From Nitzschia sp. DOCU1 (taxonomy: Eukaryota; Bacillariophyta; Bacillariophyceae; Bacillariales; Bacillariaceae): a stretch of DNA of 64,000 nucleotides. The position numbers and the translations under genes are program-made. The notes under the pieces were generated by a model. That model was not told the DNA's origin. It saw nothing but the letters and a program-made list of their open reading frames with translations, and searched no databases. Each line of letters starts with the position of its first letter. Position 1 is the first letter of the stretch. The stretch lies in NCBI GenBank assembly GCA_951394045.1, contig OX595998.1:1488001-1552000 (forward strand), read 5' to 3'. Below, piece after piece: positions 11,255 to 19,109 of this stretch.

Positions 11255-12416
11255 TCAGTCCGTCTTTTTGGCTGCAGTATCTTCCGCTGGAAAGGTTCGA
11301 ATGATATTCCACCAATCATTCAAAATGAACAAGCCAATCATTCGAAAGACACCCGACAAGGCCACTTGAACGACAGCATCGGAAAGATTAGTCACTGGGC
11401 TCATACCCGCCGTCACATTGGACAACATCCATCCTTCAAACGAAAAGTACACGGCAAACTTTGGGTTCTTGCAAAAGGCAGCCTTGACCATGGCTTTGGC
11501 GGTACTGAAATAGATAACAACAACAGGTCAAACAGTTAGTAGTCTGTCCCAGCCTCCAATCTGCAAGAAACACTCGCCATTGACTTGTTTCTAGCAGCCG
11601 ATATCGTACTTACACATCCGCACTGACCAGTCCCGCTGTTTCACTGAGTTTCTTGGTAATAGCTGGCGATGTTTTCAATTCTTCTTGATAGCCCGGCGTA
11701 TTCGTATCCACTGGAAATGCCAATTGAATGGACAATTTCGGATGCGATCGTATGAGTTCCGCATGCAAGGTATCCGCAAAGCCTCGAATCGCATACTTGG
11801 TCGGTGCATACGTCGTATAACCATACACTCCCAACTGCCCTGCTGCACTACTCGTCAATACAATACATCCTTCTTGCAAGTGCGGCAAAAAGGCTCGTAC
11901 CACATACATGGTACCTAATTGATTGGTCATGATTTGTTCTTGAAATTTGTGAATGGGAACCTTTTCAAATTCCATGGGCAAGGAATAACCTGCACAATGA
12001 AAAAGGACCACACGATCCGTGGGTGGAATCTTCATGTTGTTGGCGGCTTTGACGAGTGCTTCATGATCGGAAACACTCACAGAAATCACGTCAATTTTGG
12101 TTTTGGGAGAAGCCATGGCTTGCAATTCGGCTTGCGCTTGTTGGAGTTTCTCCAAATTTCGTGCCACCAAGGTAATTTTCGAAATGCCACGTTCGACGCA
12201 TTCTTTGGCAATTCCCAATCCAATCCCACTACTACCTCCCGTAATAATAACTTGATCAGGCACTACCTTGTCGTTGTCGTTGGCTTGTTGTGTGCGAAAC
12301 ACCAAGAACCACAAGGGTGGAATGGACAAGAGTGCCACCAAGGGTGCGACACCAATGGCAACCACAAAGAGTGGAATGCCCACAATGGCAGCCGCAGCAA
12401 TTTTTAGCATACCCAT
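11255..12416 (-). CDS. KDSR: 3-ketodihydrosphingosine reductase (short-chain dehydrogenase)
   Basis: Two exons: 12416-11614 and 11504-11255, joined across a 109-nt intron (GTAAGT...TTTCAG) in matching phase, giving 350 aa (human KDSR has 332). The enzyme reduces 3-ketodihydrosphingosine with NADPH in sphingolipid synthesis, at the ER membrane. Seen: an N-terminal hydrophobic anchor (~residues 4-40), the nucleotide-binding TGGSSGIG at 59-66, CAG near 141-143, and a Ser170-Tyr183-Lys187 triad in SSAAGQLGVYG...YAPTKYAIRG. Exon 2 encodes the family-specific tail (SNVTAGMSPVTNLSDAV, then GVFRMIGLF), which makes KDSR much more likely than a generic SDR. The frame also extends upstream to 12623, but that part is Arg/Pro/Ser-rich and probably untranslated. 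Confidence 0.88.
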
Positions 12417-12756
12417 AGTTATGGATGATGTAGGGAAGAGAGGAGATGGATAGAATAGAGACGACAAAGAGTGAGTCGGTGGACGGAGCCGTGGCAAGCG
12501 ATTTTTGTGGGTCGTCATTGTAGCGAAGCGCCGCACGACTTGCATGTGAATCACAAAAGCGGGCCGGCGTGCGGCAAAACGCGCGCTATTTTTTGAAAGA
12601 TCGATATCCCGTCGCATTGGCACTCAAAAAGTGCTGCCAACAACTAAAAGGCTCTGTATCATACGCGATAGAAAGAAAACGACACCATAAAACAACACAA
12701 CTTCCAAGCTGCTCGACCTATAGCAAACAAGATGATAAGCTGGGACGGCAATTCGA
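12417..12756. other. Divergent intergenic before the YRPDG-domain genes
   Basis: 340 bases between the reductase start and the first tandem gene. It contains AAAACGCGCGCTATTTTTTGAAA around 12577-12599, partly similar to the GC-rich stretch before the second tandem gene (13590-13612). An ATG at 12732 opens a 43-codon frame (MISWDGNSNAPDWLAKLRHD) that overlaps the 12757 gene in another frame. Confidence 0.4.
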
Positions 12757-13227
12757 ATGCCCCTGACTGGTTGGCAAAGCTTCGACACGATTTCGAAACA
12801 GCGCGCTGCTCGACTATCCGAAGCAGGCACGACGGACCGGCACAACAACGATTCGTCGGATAATACCCATGACCGCTATAGTGGTGGCAAACGCAGTTAC
12901 GGTCGTTATTATCACGGAAATTGGAGGTTAAGGCAAATTGAAGAACAAGAATTCATTACCTTTCATCGCCCCGACGGGGATACCGAAGGCAAGAGCGTTT
13001 TTTGGTGCAAAACAAATGGATTCTTCGAGATTCAACCCGGCTTGTGGTCGGGGGAGTGGTACTGGGAACATTTCCCAGAACGAAAGAAACAGCTAGAGGA
13101 AATGCGACGTATAAACGGGGAGGAAGATGCGCAAATCCCATGTCCCGTTTGCGGACGGAAAATGGCTACTGCTCATCTCCTAGATAAGCATTTTGCAGAC
13201 ACAAAAGGGAAGGGGTCACTCGCATGA
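12757..13227 (+). CDS. YRPDG-domain zinc-finger-like protein 1 (unknown family)
   Basis: A 156-aa intronless frame. Residues ~68-116 form one copy of an unassigned module: FITFHRPDGDTEGKSVFWCK, then TNGFFEIQPGLWSGEWYWEH, then FPERKKQLEE. Its hallmarks are RPDG, EGKS, WCK, GFFEI, PGLWSG and WYW. It is followed by CPVCGRKMATAHLLDKHF, which looks like a C2H2-type finger (Cys-x2-Cys, then His) but without an obvious last His. The next gene carries two more copies, so this is a local tandem gene family. The start is uncertain: the ATG at 12757 gives a basic, low-complexity N-terminus, while the ATG at 12732 opens a different frame. I do not recognise the module; substrate or nucleic-acid binding is only a guess. 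Confidence 0.65.
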   Translation: MPLTGWQSFDTISKQRAARLSEAGTTDRHNNDSSDNTHDRYSGGKRSYGRYYHGNWRLRQIEEQEFITFHRPDGDTEGKSVFWCKTNGFFEIQPGLWSGEWYWEHFPERKKQLEEMRRINGEEDAQIPCPVCGRKMATAHLLDKHFADTKGKGSLA

Positions 13228-13713
13228 GCTCTATGATGCGTTTGGACGATTGGAACGACAAGCAGTGGTAGAAGGGCTGGCTACTCCAGTAATAGCAGCA
13301 AAGGAGATGATGTCTACTAGCAGGCGGGAAAACTCTTGGTGGTAATTAGATCCAGATTTTCGTTCTCTCTTTGGCCCTAGTAGTCCGATCCGGGCCCTGA
13401 AAGCTATGTAGTTAGACGTCAATATCTCACACATAGTACATAACCGCATGATGAAAAAGATGATGTATGTTGCTACGGAAGATGGAGGTAGTGAGGATTG
13501 GAGAGACGACAGCTGGAAGGTCGAGCCGTAGCAATAATAGAAGGTTGCTTCCGTCTGTCGTCTTGCTTGGTGCGTCGTCATTTTTGTGTCGAAGCGCGCG
13601 CAAAAAGTGGGACGGCGTCCGTCCGTCGCGCTTTGATGGCAGCATCTCGAAAGATCGCGAAAAGGGAACAAGGTTCACAACAACAGCTCTCCACCTTGAG
13701 CAGGTAAGATAGG

Positions 13714-14673
13714 ATGAACTGGGATGATGTTTTTCTCGCATATTGCCACCAAAGTGAAGTCGGAGACTACGATGAAGATTACTACGACGAAGAAGACGAT
13801 GAAGAATACCTAGATATTGATTTTTATCGCCCCGACGGGAGCATCGAAGGCAAAAGCATTTCATGGTGCAAATCACATGGATTCTTCGAGATAGAACCCG
13901 GATTGTGGTCGGGGGACTGGTACTGGAGACATTTCCCAGACAGAAAGAAAGAGTTTGATGATGAAAAGAAGGCAAAGGAACTAGCTGTCGAAAATGAGCG
14001 CAGATGGCGTGAAGTCATGAGTGACGAAGAACGGCGGGCCGAAGATAATGAGAAGCGAATGAGTGGGCTGATTAGTGAGGTCTACGAGGATTGTCCTCCT
14101 GATACAAGAATTCTAGCGCAAATCCGGCGTTTCGAAGAGGGAGATTATCAATTCCAATGCCCCAGAGGCTACGACGAAGAAGAATATGAAGACATTACAT
14201 TTTATCGCCCCGACGGGCGCACCGAAGGCAAAAGCATTTCATGGTGCAAATCCAATGGATTTTTCGAGATTCAACCTGGTTTGTGGTCCGGGGACTGGTA
14301 CTGGGAACGTTTCCCAGAACAAAAGAAAGCGCTAGAAGAGGAAAAGAAAGCAAATGAACTAGCTGTCGAAAATGAGCGCAAAAGACGTGAAGCCATGAGC
14401 GACGATGAACGGCGGGCGGAAGATAAGAAGAAGCTTCGGAGTAGACTGATCAGTGAAGCCTATGATGTTTATCCTCCTGATCCAAGAATTTTAACGCAAA
14501 TAAGGCGTTTGGAGGAGGAGGAGGATGATTCATGGCAGGAATGTCCTGTTTGCGGTGATAAATTCGAAACTCCAAGCCTGCTGGATGCTCATTTGCAAAA
14601 TCAGACGGGAAAGGGTCACGCTCGCTATCGGAGCAGCATGGCATTGCTATGTTATGATACATTTGATGGATGA
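13714..14673 (+). CDS. YRPDG-domain zinc-finger-like protein 2, two modules (unknown family)
   Basis: A 319-aa intronless frame with an acidic N-terminus (YDEDYYDEEDDEEYLD). Module 1 (~34-80) and module 2 (~160-200) repeat the YRPDG, EGKSISWCKS, GFFEI, PGLWSGDWYW pattern of the upstream gene. Each is followed by a charged coiled-coil-like linker (ELAVENER...MSD-ERRAED...) and a PPD-RIL-QIRR segment. The repeat unit is about 127 residues. After module 2 comes CPVCGDKFETPSLLDAHLQ (Cys267, Cys270, His283, possibly His292). After module 1 the equivalent position is only CPRG, a decayed finger. The gene probably arose by internal duplication after tandem duplication from its neighbour; the 3' flanks of both genes (13230-13360 and 14646-14778) are also alike. 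The function is unknown. Confidence 0.72.
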   Translation: MNWDDVFLAYCHQSEVGDYDEDYYDEEDDEEYLDIDFYRPDGSIEGKSISWCKSHGFFEIEPGLWSGDWYWRHFPDRKKEFDDEKKAKELAVENERRWREVMSDEERRAEDNEKRMSGLISEVYEDCPPDTRILAQIRRFEEGDYQFQCPRGYDEEEYEDITFYRPDGRTEGKSISWCKSNGFFEIQPGLWSGDWYWERFPEQKKALEEEKKANELAVENERKRREAMSDDERRAEDKKKLRSRLISEAYDVYPPDPRILTQIRRLEEEEDDSWQECPVCGDKFETPSLLDAHLQNQTGKGHARYRSSMALLCYDTFDG

Positions 14674-15604
14674 AACGGCAAGCAGTGGAAGAACACTTGG
14701 CCACTCCAGCGGTAGCGCAGAAGAACAAGTCTAGCAGGCCAGAAACCTCTTGGTGGTAGTATGTCCAAACTTTCGGGCTAGAAGTGATGGTCATATTCTA
14801 GTTGGATCCGTGCTAGAAGAAGGTAAGTGTCTCATTATGTAAAGATCATAGTATACACCCGTCGAACTTCATCAATGAGACCGTCCGTGTCCCTCGAGAC
14901 CGGCATATCAGTTCAACCATAGTAGAGCATGGAACAAAACACTACCATGTACATACACCACATCGATACTTCGTTGACACTAAACTTCATATTCATTTGC
15001 CGCACAGAATCTAACATTCCGCTCGACCGAAAAAACGAAAAGTGTGAACGAGTGACGAAAGCAACTATAACAAGTGCTGGGTAGTTGGTAAATGGTTGGA
15101 CCTCTGGGGCAGATATCATCTCTCGATTTTCGTGTTCTAATTGAGCCCCAACACCGGTACTAGTCTCCCACAAAGATGGTAGAAAAGAGTGAATACACCT
15201 TGAACCGAATGCCGGTAACGAGCCTACTATGATAGTGTGCCGAGCATAAGCAATGACGCGCCAACAAAGAATGTGGAGCCTACAGGTTCAAATCGTGAAG
15301 GTTCTCCCTGCTGTTCGTTGAGCGAACAATGGAATATTGATGCGCAATAGCTCCGGGAACGAAACGTTGGTCAACAGATCCCTAGTAGGCAAGCTAGGAA
15401 AGTAGATTGTTGAACAATTCTAGATATGATCACTACTGCTAGTAGGTTTTCCTAAGAGACGCTCGTGTCACTGTTGGGTCGAAGAGGACGGAGCCAAAGT
15501 CGTATTGCTTTGGCTGGACACAATGTCGGAAATAGCCGTGGTCAATTCTCAAGGAATAACTGTTCCACCCTTCGACTGTTGTGATCAAATGCTCGGGAAC
15601 TGCG
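14674..15604. other. Intergenic, includes duplicated 3' flank of the YRPDG genes
   Basis: The first ~105 bases resemble 13230-13360 downstream of the first YRPDG gene (shared GCAAGCAGTGG, CCACTCCAG-like, TCTAGCAGG and CTCTTGGTGGTA blocks). The remainder has no supported gene; short frames there look random. Confidence 0.45.
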
Positions 15605-16891
15605 CTAAACAGTTTCCATGCAGTGGTACAAATGATCGGGTCCAAGAGATGAATGGGTTACTTCCGTGCCCGTAGCCAAAGCCACCATTGCATCTGTTTG
15701 TTGTGGCTGCGCATGGTAAAGGGATTTGGACAAAGTTGGAATTCGTACCTTGGTTTTGCTGAACTCTAACCGTCGATCTCCTACGACAGATAGTTTCTCC
15801 CCGAACAATTCCAAATCACGTTGGATACCTCGAAGGGTAGCCTCTCTCATCCCCATCACATTCAAATCATTTACTCCGTCCCCAAAAGGGTGAACCAATT
15901 TCACAGAGACAAGCTCTAACCCCACAAACCCATAGGTCAGGAAGAACACAAAAATATAAGTTACAAATGCCTCGTCCACCACACCACGCATGACAAAAGG
16001 GATGGAAAACGTCCAGATGAACAGGAACGTTCGCGCCATTTGTAGGAGAGGGAATGGGAGAGGAGTTGACGCAAATACCAGGAGGTCGCGATATGTGGTA
16101 ACAAAGTCATTCAGTGAATCCATGAGCTTGACTCTTTCCAACAGCTGAAGTTTTGATGCGGCACTACCGTGGTACAAATGCAGCCTCAAGGCTTGGACGT
16201 GAAGAAGTGGGTCGTCGTGGGTTATCATTTCGAAATCGTGCTCATTCCTTGCCAGATGCTGCGCATGATCTTGACTCCGAATCACCCGAAGGGTGCAATC
16301 CATCAAATCAATGATTCGTTCTGTCAGCTGAACACGCCAAATGTAAACACTCTCCTGTTTCCCGGATCCCTGGAATGTATATGATAGGGACAGCTGATTC
16401 AGTTCTCTCAACCGAGAAAAGGAATTGCCGACAGCATGTCGAGCTTTCATGTATCGCTCGTAACTCAAATTGATCTTTGCAACCACCAGATAAGAAATCA
16501 GAAGCGTCATCAGCGTGTGTCCTTGAATGGAAAATGCGATCCTAATGTCATGCCTTGCGAGCTCTTGAATGGTAGCCATCAAAAGGACATTCATCACGCA
16601 GTATGGCAGAACACTCATCCATATCGATCCGGAACACTGAAACAGATGACAGCATAGATGCTTCGCTGTAGATCGGTGGCTCCATTCTGGCATGGTTTGT
16701 GGGTTTAGTTTTTCAGAGGCTTTATTTGACGATGTTAAAGGAATGCATGATGGAATCATCGATCCATCTCCATTTTGGAATGCAGCGCGACGGAAGAAAA
16801 TGAGCGATCGTTGACGCACCCGGCTCGCGGAACCCCATCGTGACGTCAAGCTCCAAGCACGCGATTGAATACATTCGAATAAGTCAAACAT
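15605..16891 (-). CDS. Bestrophin-like anion channel (UPF0187/RFP-TM family)
   Basis: A 428-aa single-exon frame. It shows the order of motifs expected for bestrophin-like proteins: SGSIWMSVLPYCV before the first membrane helix, then SYLVVAKINLSYERYMKARH (the family's F/V-x-T-N-x-AYDRWWEGR region), a long cytoplasmic helical stretch, two hydrophobic segments (MARTFLFIWTFSIPFVM and AFVTYIFVFFLTYGFVGLEL), and the diagnostic HPFGDGVNDLN near residue 355. Bestrophins form pentameric anion channels. In algae related proteins sit in thylakoids and move chloride or bicarbonate. The N-terminal ~85 residues are basic and Ser-rich and could be a targeting region, but no clear signal peptide is seen, so location is open. 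Confidence 0.8.
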   Translation of the reverse strand: MFDLFECIQSRAWSLTSRWGSASRVRQRSLIFFRRAAFQNGDGSMIPSCIPLTSSNKASEKLNPQTMPEWSHRSTAKHLCCHLFQCSGSIWMSVLPYCVMNVLLMATIQELARHDIRIAFSIQGHTLMTLLISYLVVAKINLSYERYMKARHAVGNSFSRLRELNQLSLSYTFQGSGKQESVYIWRVQLTERIIDLMDCTLRVIRSQDHAQHLARNEHDFEMITHDDPLLHVQALRLHLYHGSAASKLQLLERVKLMDSLNDFVTTYRDLLVFASTPLPFPLLQMARTFLFIWTFSIPFVMRGVVDEAFVTYIFVFFLTYGFVGLELVSVKLVHPFGDGVNDLNVMGMREATLRGIQRDLELFGEKLSVVGDRRLEFSKTKVRIPTLSKSLYHAQPQQTDAMVALATGTEVTHSSLGPDHLYHCMETV

Positions 16892-17681
16892 GAGTATACA
16901 TCACTCCTAGCGGAATACATACCATAGTACCTGGTTACGACCATTCATCACCGCAGGGTATGCGGTGTGGAGAGGTGTCAGATAGCTAATTGGCGTGTGC
17001 ACAATGAGAGTACCTGGTACCTGGTACGATACCAGGTACGAGTGTGAATGTTGAATGACCGGACAACTCCAACTACCGAGTGCCGCACTACCAAGGTCGC
17101 ACAGTACAGTAGTAGGGACTTGTTTTATTTGTTCGGTGGCGTCTTCACTATTGTTCAAGGAATGTAATTAGGGAAAATGAAATGTCATTTATCGAGGCAC
17201 GAAACTTCGGATTTAACGCTGTTGCAGAAACTGTGATTGGGTCATTGCTGCATGCAGCGGGATCAGCTATCATAAAATCAAAGGACGAAAAGAGACCCCG
17301 CCTGAAGCATTACGCGTCCACTTTCCTTTTCCTGTTGGTTCTTGCATGCTCCCGGACTCCTATGGTAATCTTCTTCTTGGTGCTGGGGTGGGGGGACAAG
17401 AACAAACACTACTAGTACTAGCTAGAGGACACCACCGAGCAGTTCAAGAAGCTACCATCATCATCATTTTTGTCATCACGAGTGAGGAGGATGACCATAC
17501 AGCAGCAGTTAGTATGACGACTATTCAATGGTGTTACCGCCGTTCTGCTCTAGACTTTTAATGTAATTCTAGTGCATCCCTTGCAGCCCCGCCGGCGGCG
17601 CATTGTTTCCCCAAAGAAACTTGTTTCGCCGGTTTTACTGCTGCTATATTTGCTGCCCCCCACCCACAACTTTAGCGTTGC
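16892..17681. other. Intergenic with a palindrome
   Basis: Nearly 800 bases without a supported gene. At 17017-17039 there is a perfect inverted repeat, GTACCTGGTA-CGA-TACCAGGTAC, preceded by another TACCTGGTAC direct copy at 17011-17020. A 77-codon frame at 17182 has no supporting feature. Confidence 0.45.
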
Positions 17682-18515
17682 TTAGCAGCTTTTTCTTCCC
17701 CAGGCAGTGTCTACTTCCTGCATTTGAATCGACTTAGCAATGTGCCTATCGGTGGCTCCAATTCGTCCCCCGATGACGTTTCGAGCCACTTCGATGGGGG
17801 TCACCTGCTGGCAATTAACACAATATACCAGTTTGGCCGTAGAGCCGACTTGAAGAATCGCTTGACAGGAAGAGCACTGAACGATAGTAGCAGAACCGTT
17901 GGATATGGCGTCATAGGCATGGCGGGTGCCCTTTATTTTGAGCCTTTGGTTACCCAAACGAACCATTTGATCGCCATCGTGATTATCCTCATTCATCATG
18001 TTCGCCTTGTTCTTGCTCTGGTGCTCAAGGTTAGTAGTACTAGACGACGATTGACGGGAAAAAGATCTTCTTGAGCTTGCTGCCAGTGAATCCTCAGAGC
18101 TTGCTGTTGTTGTGCAAGTGTTATTTGAAAGGCTCCTAGCATTGCCATAGGCTTTGCTTCTGGTGGATGACCACGATTTATGGTTGCAGCTTTTCTGCTG
18201 GTATTGTTGCTGAAGATCTTCGAGAATCCGACGCTGTTCTTCAATCAAGGCTGCGTCTTCAAATAAGCTTGAGAGCAGGTCATCTGCCTTGTCACCAACC
18301 ATGTTAGCAGTCGAAGAATCAGGATAACCACCAACCCTCAGCGGCGAGGTGCTACACCAACGCCGCTCTTCGCTACCACTAGCAGTGGAGCGTGAGAACT
18401 GGCAACATAACTCCTCTTGAGTCCTTATAAACTCTTCAGTGAAGAAATCTGCTTCTGGTCTGTGGGCGGCAACGACTGAGTCGTTTGCCGGCATCTTCCG
18501 ATCGTCCTCGTCCAT
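17682..18515 (-). CDS. Ser-rich protein with C-terminal zinc ribbon
   Basis: A 277-aa intronless frame. The first ~190 residues are Ser/Gln-rich and disordered-looking, with one coiled-coil-like patch (EEQRRILEDLQQQYQQK). Near residues 211-243 lies a short Cys4 zinc ribbon: IVQCSSCQAILQVGSTAKL, then VYCVNCQQVTPIE. The two CxxC pairs, spaced by about 18 residues, resemble LSD1/LITAF-like ribbons, which bind zinc and mediate protein or DNA contacts. The full protein matches no family I can name. The start at 18515 fits the beginning of the acidic N-terminus MDEDDRKM. Confidence is good for a real gene and low for function. Confidence 0.68.
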   Translation of the reverse strand: MDEDDRKMPANDSVVAAHRPEADFFTEEFIRTQEELCCQFSRSTASGSEERRWCSTSPLRVGGYPDSSTANMVGDKADDLLSSLFEDAALIEEQRRILEDLQQQYQQKSCNHKSWSSTRSKAYGNARSLSNNTCTTTASSEDSLAASSRRSFSRQSSSSTTNLEHQSKNKANMMNEDNHDGDQMVRLGNQRLKIKGTRHAYDAISNGSATIVQCSSCQAILQVGSTAKLVYCVNCQQVTPIEVARNVIGGRIGATDRHIAKSIQMQEVDTAWGRKSC

Positions 18516-18900
18516 TGTGCCTGGACAGCTAAAAGTGCTGGCCGAAAACAGGTTGTTGGCGGAGATGATTATTTCAACAAATGCTGGTATTAGAAGTATT
18601 AGATCTGCGAAACGAAGGAGGCGTTCGCATCGGTCTGGACCAAATAAATAAAGGAAAGAATGGAAATATTCTGTGGCCAGGGTGTCAAGGTGCTTCCGTG
18701 AAAATGAATTTTGTTATTCGAGAGGCATCAACACGTTTTTGGGGAGTCGGAGCGGGACAGACTACGAAATGCGGTGGAATGAACTTCCGCGATGTTGATG
18801 GCTTGGAGCATTCGATATGTCTCGTCAACGTAATTCGAACGAAAATCGAGTACGAACGAAAGTCGAATGAAGGCGCGCGCGTACTGAATCGTAAAATGCA
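18516..18900. other. Left flank of the tandem Crypton insertion
   Basis: 385 bases between the zinc-ribbon gene and the first recombinase element. No coding feature is supported. It ends in ...GTAAAATGCA next to the AGAT junction. Confidence 0.4.
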
Positions 18901-18910
18901 AGATTCTCCC

Positions 18911-19064
18911 AACTTTACGGGACACAATCCGTGATCCAAATGAGCAATGCAGGACAAAACGTCCCGTAAAAGTTGAAAAGACAAAGAAAAAATCCCGCGC
19001 AAAATAGCGCAAAATCGGTCTTTCAAGCTTTTCAAAAGAGTTTTACGGGACAACCGTCCTGCAA
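18911..19064. repeat. Repeated/inverted motif cluster in element leader, copy 1
   Basis: AACTTTACGGGAC (18911-18923) pairs with the inverted GTCCCGTAAAAGTT (18961-18974). TTTACGGGAC-N5-GTCCTGCA occurs inverted at 18947-18970 and direct at 19042-19064, and a GGAC-N5-GTCCTGCAA version recurs near the 3' end at 21537-21553. These may be recombinase binding sites. The same layout is present 2667 bases downstream. Confidence 0.6.
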
Positions 19065-19109
19065 TTGATTTTGGCCTATGACGACTCATTTTTTCAACAA
19101 GGGGAGAAA

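Noticed and set aside
12417..12623. In-frame N-terminal extension of the sphingolipid reductase
   Set aside because: Arg/Pro/Ser-rich; the membrane anchor typical of the family starts right at the ATG at 12416, so the extension is probably leader.
17182..17415. 77-codon plus-strand frame with a hydrophobic stretch
   Set aside because: No homologous feature, no splice or context support; of chance length.
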